Positions 17,463 through 25,760 of a DNA stretch of 64,000 bases are shown in pieces. Position 1 is the stretch's first letter. Each line of letters begins with the position of its first letter. A model generated the notes under the pieces. It saw only the letters and a list, made by a program, of their open reading frames with translations. It was not told where the DNA came from and searched no databases. The position numbers and the translations under genes were made by a program. The stretch is from Flavobacterium sp. HSC-32F16 (GTDB lineage Bacteria; Bacteroidota; Bacteroidia; Flavobacteriales; Flavobacteriaceae), in contig NZ_JALKAC010000002.1 in the NCBI RefSeq assembly GCF_024171645.1, forward strand, positions 496,001 to 560,000, given 5' to 3'.

Positions 17463-18344
17463 ATGGAAATCTATCAACTCGAATATTTTATTAAAACTGC
17501 TGAGGTATTGCATTTTACAAAAGCAGCCGAATTGTGTTTTGTAACCCAATCCGGACTTTCTCAGCAAATAAAAAAACTGGAAGAAGAACTCGGAATGCCT
17601 TTATTTAAGCGAATTGGAAAAAAGGTACAGCTTACAGAAGCAGGTTCTGTCTTTTTGATTCATGCTAAAAAAGTGGTTGAAAATGTAGAAAATGGAAAAC
17701 AGGCAATTGAAGATTTAAACGAAATGATTGGCGGAGAACTTCGAATAGGTGTTACTTATATTTTCGGTTTATTAGTTCTGCCTGTTGTTAATGCATTTGC
17801 TAAAAGATATCAGAATTTAAAAATTATAGTAGATTATGGTACAACAGAAGTCTTAGAACAAAAGCTGATTAATAATGAACTGGACTTAGTATTAGTGATT
17901 TCCTCGCATGAGATTGGTCCTCCAATTCAAAAAGTGCCCTTGTTTACATCAAATATGGTAATGGCGGTTGCTAAAACACATCCTTTAGCGGTTTTAGAAA
18001 AAATTCCGTTTAAAAAAATAGAAGAAGTACCGCTGATTCTTCCGGGAAAAGGATCGAATTCCAGAGAATATGTAGAAATATTGTTTGTAAAACATCATAT
18101 GAAACCGAAGATTTCTATAGAATTAAATTCGATTAATGCTTTATTGCAAATGGTAGAAAACAGCGACTGGGCAACCATTGTAGCCGAAAAAGCATTAAAA
18201 GGCTGGGAACACAGTCTTAAAGCCATTCAGATTACGGGCGTGGTAACCAAACGAGAATCTTTTATGCTCACGATTGGAAGTTACCAAAAGAAAGCCGTAA
18301 AACTGTTTATGGAAGAATTTAGCAAGAGCATCAACGAATCTTAA
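17463..18344 (+). CDS. LysR family transcriptional regulator
   Basis: A 293-residue protein with an N-terminal winged helix-turn-helix at about residues 1-60 (YFIKTAEVLHFTKAAELCFV then SGLSQQIKKLEEELGMPLF), the typical LysR signature, and a periplasmic-binding-like effector domain (about 90-290). Spacing and divergent orientation to the MFS gene fit the usual LysR arrangement in which the regulator binds the shared intergenic region and responds to the transporter's substrate. It ends 51 bases before a tRNA gene. Confidence 0.92.
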   Translation: MEIYQLEYFIKTAEVLHFTKAAELCFVTQSGLSQQIKKLEEELGMPLFKRIGKKVQLTEAGSVFLIHAKKVVENVENGKQAIEDLNEMIGGELRIGVTYIFGLLVLPVVNAFAKRYQNLKIIVDYGTTEVLEQKLINNELDLVLVISSHEIGPPIQKVPLFTSNMVMAVAKTHPLAVLEKIPFKKIEEVPLILPGKGSNSREYVEILFVKHHMKPKISIELNSINALLQMVENSDWATIVAEKALKGWEHSLKAIQITGVVTKRESFMLTIGSYQKKAVKLFMEEFSKSINES

Positions 18345-18395
18345 AGATTTACGTTGTGAAACTCGATTTTTTTTTTGTTCTTTGCAGACCAAAAT

Positions 18396-18482
18396 AGAGA
18401 GGTGTCCGAGTGGTTTAAGGAGCTAGCCTGGAAAGCTAGTATATGGGTAACTGTATCGAGGGTTCGAATCCCTTCCTCTCTG
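18396..18482 (+). tRNA. tRNA-Ser (anticodon GGA)
   Basis: An 87-base cloverleaf: acceptor agagagg pairs with cctctct (18475-18481); the anticodon stem ctagc/gctag encloses loop ctggaaa with anticodon GGA; a long variable arm follows, as in tRNA-Ser; the T-arm has ggttcgaat. The discriminator base is G at 18482. CCA is not encoded. Its 3' end is repeated at 19651-19673 after the RhuM gene. Confidence 0.93.
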
Positions 18483-18506
18483 CAAGTTTTTAACTTAAAT
18501 AATACC

Positions 18507-18534
18507 AAACCCCGAAATCTGTATTTCGGGGTTT
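18507..18534 (+). terminator. Intrinsic terminator after tRNA-Ser
   Basis: Twelve-base arms (18507-18518 and 18523-18534, aaaccccgaaat) with a ctgt loop and a T run. Confidence 0.85.
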
Positions 18535-18609
18535 TTTTATTAACTTTCTAAAATTACTAAATCTGTCATTTCTGTTGTAATGATTTGAATGTAAAAACTT
18601 CTTTTTAAG

Positions 18610-19608
18610 ATGGAAAAACAAGAATTTATTTTTTACAATACTGTTGATGGAAAATCAAATGTAGTTCTCCTTGCTAGAGATGGAGACGTATGGATGAATC
18701 AAAATCAACTTGCGGAACTTTTTGACACCTCTATACCTAATATCAGTATTCATGTGTCTAATGTATTAAAAGACAAGGAGTTAGTAGGCGATTCAGTTAT
18801 TAAGGATTACTTAACAACTGCTTCAGATGGAAAGCAATATAAAGTTGCATTTTATTCGTTGGCTATGATTTTAGCAATTGGTTTTAGGGTGCGAAGTAAA
18901 AGAGGAACGCAGTTTAGACAATGGGCAAATCAAAATCTTCAGGAATATATGATTAAGGGTTTTGTAATTGATGATGAGCGTCTTAAAAATCCAAGCGGAA
19001 GAACTGATTATTTTGATGAATTACTCGAACGAATTAGAGATATTCGGGCTTCTGAAAAAAGATTTTATCAAAAAGTTCGTGATTTGTTTAGTTTAAGCAG
19101 CGATTATGATGCAACAGATAAAGCAACTCAAATGTTTTTTGCAGACACACAAAATAAATTACTTTATGCTATTACTGGAAAAACAGCCGCAGAAATAATA
19201 GTTTCTCGTGCCAACGCCGATGCTCCAAATATGGCACTTACAAGTTGGAAAGGTAGTATTGTACGTAAACAAGACATTTATACAGCGAAAAATTATCTTA
19301 CTACTGAAGAAATAGATTTACTTAATCGTTTTGTAGTAGTATTTCTTGAAACAGCAGAATTAAGAGCAAAAAATGCACAAGACATTACTATGAATTTCTG
19401 GAAAATAAATGTTGACCGCATTATAGAATTTAATGATAAAAAAGTTTTAACTCACAAAGGAGAAATAACACATTTGCAAATGGAAGAAAAAGTAGATGCG
19501 ATTTACGAAGAATTTCATAAACATCGAAAACAATTTGATGCCAAAAAAGCGGATGAGCAGGATTTAGAAGATTTAAAGCAATTGGAAGATAAGCTAAAAA
19601 ACAAGTAA
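18610..19608 (+). CDS. Virulence RhuM family protein
   Basis: A 332-residue protein that reads throughout like the RhuM family: an N-terminal region with WMNQNQLAELFDTSIPNIS (a putative helix-turn-helix), FYSLAMILAIGFRVRSKRGTQFRQWA (about residues 88-112) and a C-terminal Fic-like/Toxin-rhuM part ending in a charged coiled coil. The biochemical activity of RhuM proteins is not established; the gene was named for a Salmonella pathogenicity-island gene, and relatives turn up sporadically in mobile and defence-rich regions. It sits between an intact tRNA-Ser and a second copy of that tRNA's 3' end, which suggests horizontal acquisition. No integrase is visible. Confidence 0.88.
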   Translation: MEKQEFIFYNTVDGKSNVVLLARDGDVWMNQNQLAELFDTSIPNISIHVSNVLKDKELVGDSVIKDYLTTASDGKQYKVAFYSLAMILAIGFRVRSKRGTQFRQWANQNLQEYMIKGFVIDDERLKNPSGRTDYFDELLERIRDIRASEKRFYQKVRDLFSLSSDYDATDKATQMFFADTQNKLLYAITGKTAAEIIVSRANADAPNMALTSWKGSIVRKQDIYTAKNYLTTEEIDLLNRFVVVFLETAELRAKNAQDITMNFWKINVDRIIEFNDKKVLTHKGEITHLQMEEKVDAIYEEFHKHRKQFDAKKADEQDLEDLKQLEDKLKNK

Positions 19609-19650
19609 AATTAATTGTTATAAAATAGACACTTCAGATCAAAACATCTG

Positions 19651-19673
19651 GGGTTCGAATCCCTCCTCTCTGC
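19651..19673 (+). repeat. Duplicated tRNA-Ser 3' end (candidate attachment-site repeat)
   Basis: These 23 bases match the tRNA-Ser 3' end at 18460-18483 except for one missing T (ccct-cctctctgc against cccttcctctctgc). The two lie about 1.2 kb apart in direct orientation with only RhuM between them. This is the pattern of att-like direct repeats left by integration into a tRNA gene. A decayed second tRNA is the alternative, because cagat/atctg just upstream could be a leftover stem. Confidence 0.65.
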
Positions 19674-19683
19674 GAAATAAAAT

Positions 19684-19717
19684 AAAAAAACCTTGTGAGC
19701 CTTCACAAGGTTTTTTT
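19684..19717. terminator. Strong bidirectional terminator
   Basis: Fifteen-base arms (aaaaaaaccttgtga at 19684-19698 and its complement at 19703-19717) around a gcct loop, with A and T runs on both sides. It separates the RhuM island from the minus-strand genes. Confidence 0.85.
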
Positions 19718-19739
19718 ATTTATGTAAATAATCAGTTTT

Positions 19740-20054
19740 TTAATTTAAAAATTTAGAAGGTATTTGATAACTAGCAGAATATTGAAGATTTTCACCGGTT
19801 TCCTTGAATTTTAAGAATGCTTTTCGGTGCCAATTGGAATCAGTTTTAAAATCTTCTCGTGTCATTACATCGTAAAAAAATCCATTTTTCCAAGGTTCAA
19901 TTCCTAAAATTTCAATGTTAAATTTTTCTGCTCTATTCAAAACTATTTCAAAGTCACTTTTAGAAAAATAATATATTGATTCAGAATCAAATCCAGTATT
20001 AAGATTTTCAAGTCCAATAAAAATATTTTTAATTAAAAAGTTTAAACTTTCCAT
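19740..20054 (-). CDS. Hypothetical protein
   Basis: A 104-residue protein with no signal peptide or membrane segment and no motif I recognise. It is mixed alpha/beta in character with aromatic-rich patches (YYFSKSDFEIVLNRAEKF, EPWKNGFFYDVM). It lies next to the RhuM mini-island and upstream of no other gene in its direction except the strong terminator. It may be part of the same accessory region, or a resident small gene. Base composition is like its neighbours, so transfer cannot be judged from that. Confidence 0.55.
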   Translation of the reverse strand: MESLNFLIKNIFIGLENLNTGFDSESIYYFSKSDFEIVLNRAEKFNIEILGIEPWKNGFFYDVMTREDFKTDSNWHRKAFLKFKETGENLQYSASYQIPSKFLN

Positions 20055-20133
20055 TTTATAGACTTTAATTAATGCCTTCTAAGCTTAATCTCAAATTTCA
20101 AGATCTCATTTTTGTTATAAAATGTAAAGCGAC

Positions 20134-20532
20134 TTATTTCCCCTTCAACAACTTCTCCAAATACTCATTTTTATCCTTTTCAGCCTGAACCAAACGCTCA
20201 TAAAGTTCTACAACTTTGTCTAAAGGATTGAATGAACAATTATTTGATTGAATAGCTCCATTGCTGTGGCTAAAGTCATTATCATAAATGTTGTTAAAGT
20301 AATTAATTACAGCTTCTTCAGAAAAGTTTTTAATTGCTTCAACAGTCATTCCAAGTGCATTTGCAACATCCTTTAGTTTTTCTTCGTCTACGATTTCGCT
20401 GTTTTCCATAACCGAAACGGCTTGTTGACTCATTCCTAAAGCTTGTGCCAAAGCTTCTTGTTTCATGTCTTTAAGTTCACGAATACGGCTTATTTTTCGC
20501 CCTATGTGATATGGTTTTGTTGCTGTGCTCAT
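20134..20532 (-). CDS. XRE family helix-turn-helix regulator
   Basis: A 132-residue protein with an N-terminal HTH_XRE domain (about residues 10-68): IGRKISRIRELKDMKQEALA followed by LGMSQQAVSVMENSE is the classic Cro/CI helix-turn-helix. The C-terminal half ends in a coiled-coil-like stretch (KVVELYERLVQAEKDKNEYLEKLL) that may dimerise. CAAAGGTA on the plus strand at 20537-20544 reads as TACCTTTG on the minus strand, a -7 box just before the ATG. Such regulators are common in flavobacterial genomes; the target is unknown. Confidence 0.85.
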   Translation of the reverse strand: MSTATKPYHIGRKISRIRELKDMKQEALAQALGMSQQAVSVMENSEIVDEEKLKDVANALGMTVEAIKNFSEEAVINYFNNIYDNDFSHSNGAIQSNNCSFNPLDKVVELYERLVQAEKDKNEYLEKLLKGK

Positions 20533-20614
20533 AGATCAAAGGTATTTAAAAAATTTCGAGAAAAATAGATTTTAGTAAAAAACAAGTTCTTTTTTGTAAG
20601 ATACGGATTACTAT

Positions 20615-21328
20615 TTAGTTCAAGGTAAGATATTTAGCCAAAACAGGATCTTTATTTGGTGCGTGATAACCCATTATGATTTTGTCTTTGAATGCTTTTT
20701 TTGAAATAACTACAAGTTGACTGCTCACATAATCTCCTGTTGGAGAAAATGTTAATTGATAAATGATATCATTTTTGTTCCAAATAAAATGTTCAGGATA
20801 AGTAATATAATCATCATCAAGATCGTCTTTTACTTTTTTGGTTTCATTTGGCAGTTTGTCCAAAAGAAGTTTTTGTGACTTATCGGTTGCATCAAAAGGA
20901 TTATTTTCGCTTTTGACAATTTCTGTTGGGTTGCCCAGTTTCTTTTTGAGAACATCTAAAAGAGCAATACTTTGATCATTTTTTACATTCACTCTCATAA
21001 AAGCAATTTTATTGTCGTAAACACTTATTGCTGTGCCCATAACATCATTAATTGGGATTCCGCCGTAGTTAAGCTGTGCCGTGTTTTTTTCTCCCATAAA
21101 GACATAATTTGCAGCGAGTTCTCCTTTGTCTACTAGTTTTAAACTGGCATCTTCTCCGTTAACTACTGCTTCATAATGCCCTTTTTGTTCTGTTTTAGAA
21201 GAAAATGAAAGACCACTGAGATAGGTTTCTGCATCTTTGTTAAAATCGATGCTGGATAAGTCTTGTGATTTTGTGGTACAACCAATTAGTAATATAAAAT
21301 TTAATGAAACTAAAATTTTGTTTTTCAT
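20615..21328 (-). CDS. Lipoprotein of unknown function
   Basis: A 237-residue protein with a lipoprotein signal (NFILLIGC, Cys at about residue 17) followed by TTKSQDL. The remainder is soluble with beta-rich segments (YEAVVNGEDASLKLVDKG, DYVSSQLVVISKKAF) and no catalytic motif. It resembles hypothetical lipoproteins seen in single copies across Flavobacteria. It stands alone on the minus strand between the XRE regulator and a divergent lipoprotein gene, about 180 bases away. Confidence 0.7.
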   Translation of the reverse strand: MKNKILVSLNFILLIGCTTKSQDLSSIDFNKDAETYLSGLSFSSKTEQKGHYEAVVNGEDASLKLVDKGELAANYVFMGEKNTAQLNYGGIPINDVMGTAISVYDNKIAFMRVNVKNDQSIALLDVLKKKLGNPTEIVKSENNPFDATDKSQKLLLDKLPNETKKVKDDLDDDYITYPEHFIWNKNDIIYQLTFSPTGDYVSSQLVVISKKAFKDKIIMGYHAPNKDPVLAKYLTLN

Positions 21329-21506
21329 AATTGAGGGTCTTAAGTCAGGATAACATTTGCGTTTTGCAATCTAAGCAAGATAAAAAATAGTTTGCAATAA
21401 AAAAACTACAAAGTTTTGAAACGACAACTATTAAATCTCTTTTAGTCAGATGAGTAATTATTAAAAAAATAAACTTTAAATTAGTATAAAAATCTTATAT
21501 AAGAGT

Positions 21507-22088
21507 ATGAAATCAGTAATATATGCCTTTGTTTTAATGTTAGTAGTATCGTCCTGCGCCTCATTTTCTAATAGAATGATAAACAAAAACAAATCATCAT
21601 TATCAGAAAATGATTTAGTAAAACTAGAAGGCACATATGCACTTTTTCCAGACTTAAAATATGATGAAAAGGGAAAAGTACATTCAATAGATTCGCAAGA
21701 TCCGGAAACAAGATACAACCTGAATTATTTTGTAAAATCTGAAAAATCAAAATACGATTATTCAGATTCTTATATGGTTGAGGTAAAGTTTTTGGATAAA
21801 AACAGACTGCAGTTTATTACCAAAAAAGAGAATGCCATAATTGAGAATGTTGAACTTGGCGGTAAGTTGAAAAACGGACTTTTTTATCTGGACAATAAAT
21901 ATTTGAAACGTAACGGTGTTCCGTATCTTGCGGGAGGGTACGATAATTATAAAACAAGAATCGGGCTTTCAAAAGATAATGGGCTTTTAGTGAATTATGC
22001 TTTCGATAATTCTGGTGCACTTTTATTTATGTTTTGGGCTGGCTCTACTTATAATTTGGGTTATCATTATAAACGTATTGAAAAATAA
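21507..22088 (+). CDS. Lipoprotein of unknown function
   Basis: A 193-residue protein with a lipoprotein signal: VIYAFVLMLVVSSCA with the lipid-modified Cys at about residue 17. The body has no recognised domain; it ends in a beta-rich segment with YDNYKTRIGLSKDNGLLVNYAF. The stop TAA shares its last base with the ATG of the following small gene, so they are translationally coupled. Confidence 0.7.
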   Translation: MKSVIYAFVLMLVVSSCASFSNRMINKNKSSLSENDLVKLEGTYALFPDLKYDEKGKVHSIDSQDPETRYNLNYFVKSEKSKYDYSDSYMVEVKFLDKNRLQFITKKENAIIENVELGGKLKNGLFYLDNKYLKRNGVPYLAGGYDNYKTRIGLSKDNGLLVNYAFDNSGALLFMFWAGSTYNLGYHYKRIEK

Positions 22089-22429
22089 TGAGTCAATATA
22101 AATACTATTTTCGTCCTGGTTATCAATCAGAAGAACTTTTGCTTGACTTTTTTGATGGCGCAGAAAACGAATCGTTTGTTTCGGATTTTTTACATGCAAT
22201 TTCAGAACTGAATCCAAAAATGATTGATATTCTCGATCTCTGGATGAACGATGAGGTTTTAATGACCTATGAATCTTTAGCTGGGAAATTTACACTTTCA
22301 AAAGATATCTGGGGCTTTGCTTTTATTATGGCAGAGAATAATCAGGATGGTGTGGTTCAGATTAATTCAATTTTAGAAAAAGCAGCACTATTTGAGAAAA
22401 TTGAAGTTGATTTTGAAAAGTATAAATAA
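22088..22429 (+). CDS. Small hypothetical protein coupled to a lipoprotein gene
   Basis: A 113-residue acidic protein, soluble, with no signal peptide or known motif (segments DLWMNDEVLMTYES and DIWGFAFIMAENNQDG). Its start overlaps the upstream lipoprotein stop by one base (TAATG), a strong sign of an operon pair. Its fold looks alpha/beta, and in size and acidity it resembles small immunity-like or accessory proteins, but nothing here supports a function. It converges with the GNAT gene, whose stop is adjacent. Confidence 0.6.
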   Translation: MSQYKYYFRPGYQSEELLLDFFDGAENESFVSDFLHAISELNPKMIDILDLWMNDEVLMTYESLAGKFTLSKDIWGFAFIMAENNQDGVVQINSILEKAALFEKIEVDFEKYK

Positions 22430-22936
22430 CTAAAGCTTAATCTCAAACAAACTAAAAGAACCTTCTTTATAATGTTCCGGTAATTCGTTTGTCCATTCGA
22501 TCGTGCTTATTCCCTTGTATTCGAAACCACAGCTCATGTAATATTTATTTATTCGTTCGTTACCGCTGTGTGTATCAAGACGAATGTATTCTTTGCCATT
22601 TTCTCGGGCATATTCCTTAACCCATTCGATGATTTTTTTAACGTACGACTGCCCTCTAAACTTTGGGTTTGTAGCAATTCGATGGAGATAAACTGCCGGA
22701 TCTTTACTGGCTTCTTTCCAGATAATCAAGTCATTAAAGGTTAGTACAAATGTGCAGGCAGCTTCGTCTCCTTCTTTAATTACAAAATGACGATTCTCGG
22801 CAATTTCTTTTTCTATTAATGTTCTTTCAAAACCTCTCCAGCTTTTATTGTTTACTGTTTTTTGATAAGATGTAGCTTCGTTATAAATATCGAAAACAGC
22901 ATCGATATCCTGAATTGTAGTTTTAAAAAATTCCAT
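22430..22936 (-). CDS. GNAT family N-acetyltransferase
   Basis: A 168-residue protein with the GNAT core: IATNPKFRGQSYVKKIIEWV (motif A, acetyl-CoA binding, about residues 87-106) and a later RLDTHSGNERINKYYMSCGF that ends in the family's typical C-terminal strand (motif B). Length is normal. The substrate amine is unknown. CAAAGATA at 22970-22977, read on the minus strand as TATCTTTG, is a plausible -7 box upstream. Confidence 0.88.
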   Translation of the reverse strand: MEFFKTTIQDIDAVFDIYNEATSYQKTVNNKSWRGFERTLIEKEIAENRHFVIKEGDEAACTFVLTFNDLIIWKEASKDPAVYLHRIATNPKFRGQSYVKKIIEWVKEYARENGKEYIRLDTHSGNERINKYYMSCGFEYKGISTIEWTNELPEHYKEGSFSLFEIKL

Positions 22937-23009
22937 TTTTAGGCTTTATTCTGTAGATTTATGAATCTTCAAAGATAAATCTTTCAATAGCTTTAGAGAG
23001 TCGAAATGT

Positions 23010-23975
23010 TTAATTTATGCTTTTTTTATCAGAGTTCAGCCAGACAACCTTTTGTTCTGATTCGTGATTTTTACCAATAATATCTCTGTATAATTCTGGT
23101 CTCCTAGCTTTTAAATAACGATTTCCTCCAGCCTGAATACATTTTTCAGGCGTAAGTATGGCCGTTGCAAAAGAATCCTCAAAAGTGCGGCATTCGGCCA
23201 AAATATCTCCAAAAGGATCAATAATCATAGAACAGCCGTTTTTTAATTGATCATCGTCCATACCAATTGGGTTCGAAAATATCGTATAAATTGCATTGTC
23301 GTAAGCTCTTGCCGGAAGCCATTTCATTAACCAGTCACGGCCTTTCATTCCGTCAAATTCCAATCGCAGTGAAGTTGGATCTGCTATTCGGTTTTTCCAA
23401 AGCTGTGGTTCGACAAAACCAGCGCCAGGTCGGGTAGAAGGAGTGCACATCGTTACATGAGGCATAAAAATAATATCGGCACCCAAAAGTTTTGTGGCGC
23501 GTACGTTTTCGATGATATTATTGTCGTAACAAATTAAAATACCGCATTTCCAGTCTTCAATTTCAAAAATACAATAACGATCTCCGGGAGTTAAATACGG
23601 ATTTATAAACGGATGCAGTTTTCGGTATTTGGCCACTAAACCATTTTTATCGACACAAACATAAGTTTTAAATAAATTGTCGGTTTCGTCTTTTTCAAAG
23701 AGTCCGGCTAATACTACAATGTTGTTGTTTTGGGCAATTTCGGTCAATTTTAAAATGCTTTCCCCACTCGGAATCAATTCTGCCAAGTCCAACATCTGTT
23801 CTTTTGATAAATTCCTTGCAAATGTATATCCGGTAATAGAGCATTCATGAAACGAAATTACATCACATCCTTCAACAGATGCCTTTTGAGAAAGTTTTTC
23901 AATTACAGATAAGTTATAGTTTTTGTCGCCGCTTTTGTTTTCAAACTGAGCTGTGGCTATTTTAAGATTTTTCAT
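23010..23975 (-). CDS. Carbon-nitrogen hydrolase (nitrilase superfamily)
   Basis: A 321-residue enzyme with the complete Glu-Lys-Cys triad: Glu44 in FHECSITGY, Lys119 in YRKLHPF and Cys149 in GILICYDNN. These hydrolyse C-N bonds of amides or nitriles; the substrate is not given by sequence. It is about 40 residues longer than the shortest amidases of the family. The AraC regulator lies 69 bases upstream in the same direction, so regulator and enzyme may be linked. CAAAAATA at 23998-24005 (minus-strand TATTTTTG) is a possible promoter box. Confidence 0.88.
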   Translation of the reverse strand: MKNLKIATAQFENKSGDKNYNLSVIEKLSQKASVEGCDVISFHECSITGYTFARNLSKEQMLDLAELIPSGESILKLTEIAQNNNIVVLAGLFEKDETDNLFKTYVCVDKNGLVAKYRKLHPFINPYLTPGDRYCIFEIEDWKCGILICYDNNIIENVRATKLLGADIIFMPHVTMCTPSTRPGAGFVEPQLWKNRIADPTSLRLEFDGMKGRDWLMKWLPARAYDNAIYTIFSNPIGMDDDQLKNGCSMIIDPFGDILAECRTFEDSFATAILTPEKCIQAGGNRYLKARRPELYRDIIGKNHESEQKVVWLNSDKKSIN

Positions 23976-24044
23976 ATTGGATGCTATTAATTTTAGTCAA
24001 AAATAGCATGGCCAATATTTTAGAAATTGTACAAAACCGACATT

Positions 24045-24869
24045 TTAGAATGACGAAGCAGAAAATCTTTTGATAAGATTATTGGTTAATTTGCCAGTAT
24101 TGTGTACATATTCGGTCGGAGTTATTCCGGTATGTTTTTTAAAATCTTTTATTAAATGCGATTGGTCCGAAAATCCGGCATCATAACAAATTGTGGTTAG
24201 ATTGGTGTCGTCAGGTTTATCTTTTAATAATTTTAAAAAATGATGCAGTCTTACAACGTTTCCAAATTTCTTCGGATTAAGTCCGATGCATTCTTTGAAC
24301 TTTCTTTCCAGATGTCTTTCTGTATATCCTGTATATTCGACCAATTGTTTTATAGAGAATTGACCTTTTCCAGCAATAATAAAGTTTAAGGAATGATCTA
24401 TTATGATTTGATTTGAAGCTGTTTTTAAAGCAATTAACGCTCTAAAAAAAGAATTAAGCAGTTCTGCCCGTATTAGGTTATTTTGTTGAAAGAGGCTTTC
24501 CTGCAGTGCTGTGATTTTTTTATCAAATACATCTTCAACGGGAATAATGGCATCGTGAAATTCATTGGCAGGAATTCCTAACAATTGATGGATTCCGCTG
24601 GGCTGAAAAACAACAATTATTAAGGTTATTTCATTTTCAGAATAAAGGTCTTTAAAACCGTTAAGCTGTCCGTATAAAAATGAAGCGGGCAGGTATTCTT
24701 TTATTTCATATTTATTAATTCCGGAAATGAGTTTGCTTTTTACTGAAAATACAAGTCCGGTATTGCCATCAGAAAACAAACGAAATTTTTGTACAGCAGT
24801 TTCGGTATTATCTAAAAAAAGATAATGCTTTATGTAGGGTGATAACTCTTTTGGAGGTGAAACTTGCAT
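24045..24869 (-). CDS. AraC family transcriptional regulator (DUF6597-type N-terminus)
   Basis: A 274-residue protein. The N-terminus (PPKELSPYIKHYLFLDN) resembles the DUF6597 cupin-like effector domain of many AraC regulators. The C-terminal 100 residues carry the two HTH motifs: FSIKQLVEYTGYTERHLERK and TTICYDAGFSDQSHLIKDFK followed by HTGITPTEY. It lies directly upstream of the nitrilase-family gene in the same direction and may control it. Confidence 0.88.
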   Translation of the reverse strand: MQVSPPKELSPYIKHYLFLDNTETAVQKFRLFSDGNTGLVFSVKSKLISGINKYEIKEYLPASFLYGQLNGFKDLYSENEITLIIVVFQPSGIHQLLGIPANEFHDAIIPVEDVFDKKITALQESLFQQNNLIRAELLNSFFRALIALKTASNQIIIDHSLNFIIAGKGQFSIKQLVEYTGYTERHLERKFKECIGLNPKKFGNVVRLHHFLKLLKDKPDDTNLTTICYDAGFSDQSHLIKDFKKHTGITPTEYVHNTGKLTNNLIKRFSASSF

Positions 24870-24952
24870 GAATTTGTCGATTTTACGCGTAATCGAGGTT
24901 TTCGATAATCTGATTTATCAAAATTAGGTATATTTTTCTGTTTCTTAAAAAA

Positions 24953-25699
24953 CTAATTCCCTACAGCCATTTTTACCTTTGGCAGAATACGCTCCACAAA
25001 CATTTTATAGGCAGATTCTGAAGGATGCAGGCCATCTGCAGCAACCAGGTTTTTATTAGACAGTCCTTGACGTGTAATATCTGTAATCGAAACAAATGTA
25101 ACTTCTTTGCTTATGCAGATATCCTCGGCAAAAGTATTGTATTGATTTATTTCGCTTGAAATTTTCATTCGATTTGCATCGCTGTAATAGGAGGCAAATG
25201 GAGTATAAGCATAATCAGGAATAGAAATCACGATTACATTTTTTTTGCTGCCTTTGGCCAGCTCTATGGCTTTGTTTAGCAATTTTGGAAATTCTTTTTG
25301 ATAAACGGAAAATTCAATATGCTGATATTGATTGTTTACACCTATTAACAGCGTAACTAAATCGTAATTTGAATTTAGATTTTCCTGATTTATGGCAGAA
25401 ATTAAATTTGAAGTTGTCCATCCGGTTTTTGCAATTATTTTTAATGAAAAATCGGTTTCAGGATAAAGTGGTTTTAAAGTGGTTTTGAGCTGTTCTGGAA
25501 ATCGGCAGGTTTCGCACACGCTTTCACCAATAGTGTAGCTGTCGCCTAAAGCGAGATAATTGACAGATTTTGAAATAGGATTATTTGGGTTTGTTATTGG
25601 TGGAGTAACTACGTTTTCTGAATTAGATTCATTAGTACTGCAGCCTAAGAGAAAAATCGAAAGGATAACAGTAACTATTTGCTTGAATTGCGGCTTCAT
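24953..25699 (-). CDS. SGNH/GDSL hydrolase, lipoprotein
   Basis: A 248-residue esterase-like protein with a lipoprotein signal (VILSIFLLGC, about residue 20). Catalytic blocks: LALGDSYTIGE (block I Ser), a Gly in KTGWTT, GVNNQYQ (block III Asn) and ADGLHPSESAY (block V Asp and His). It hydrolyses ester or acyl groups, probably on the cell surface or in the periplasm. A run of Asn-Pro-Asn linker residues follows the lipobox. It is adjacent to, but not clearly co-transcribed with, the DUF3050 gene upstream (61 bases between). Confidence 0.88.
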   Translation of the reverse strand: MKPQFKQIVTVILSIFLLGCSTNESNSENVVTPPITNPNNPISKSVNYLALGDSYTIGESVCETCRFPEQLKTTLKPLYPETDFSLKIIAKTGWTTSNLISAINQENLNSNYDLVTLLIGVNNQYQHIEFSVYQKEFPKLLNKAIELAKGSKKNVIVISIPDYAYTPFASYYSDANRMKISSEINQYNTFAEDICISKEVTFVSITDITRQGLSNKNLVAADGLHPSESAYKMFVERILPKVKMAVGN

Positions 25700-25760
25700 A
25701 ATTTGTTTATTTTTTGGCTTGTTTAAACAAATAGTTACGTTAAATGTATGGTTTTGGTTT

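Noticed and set aside
19620..19675. A second complete tRNA gene after RhuM
   Set aside because: Only the T-arm and 3' acceptor strand are present; there is no 5' acceptor or D-arm. It is treated as a duplicated tRNA end.
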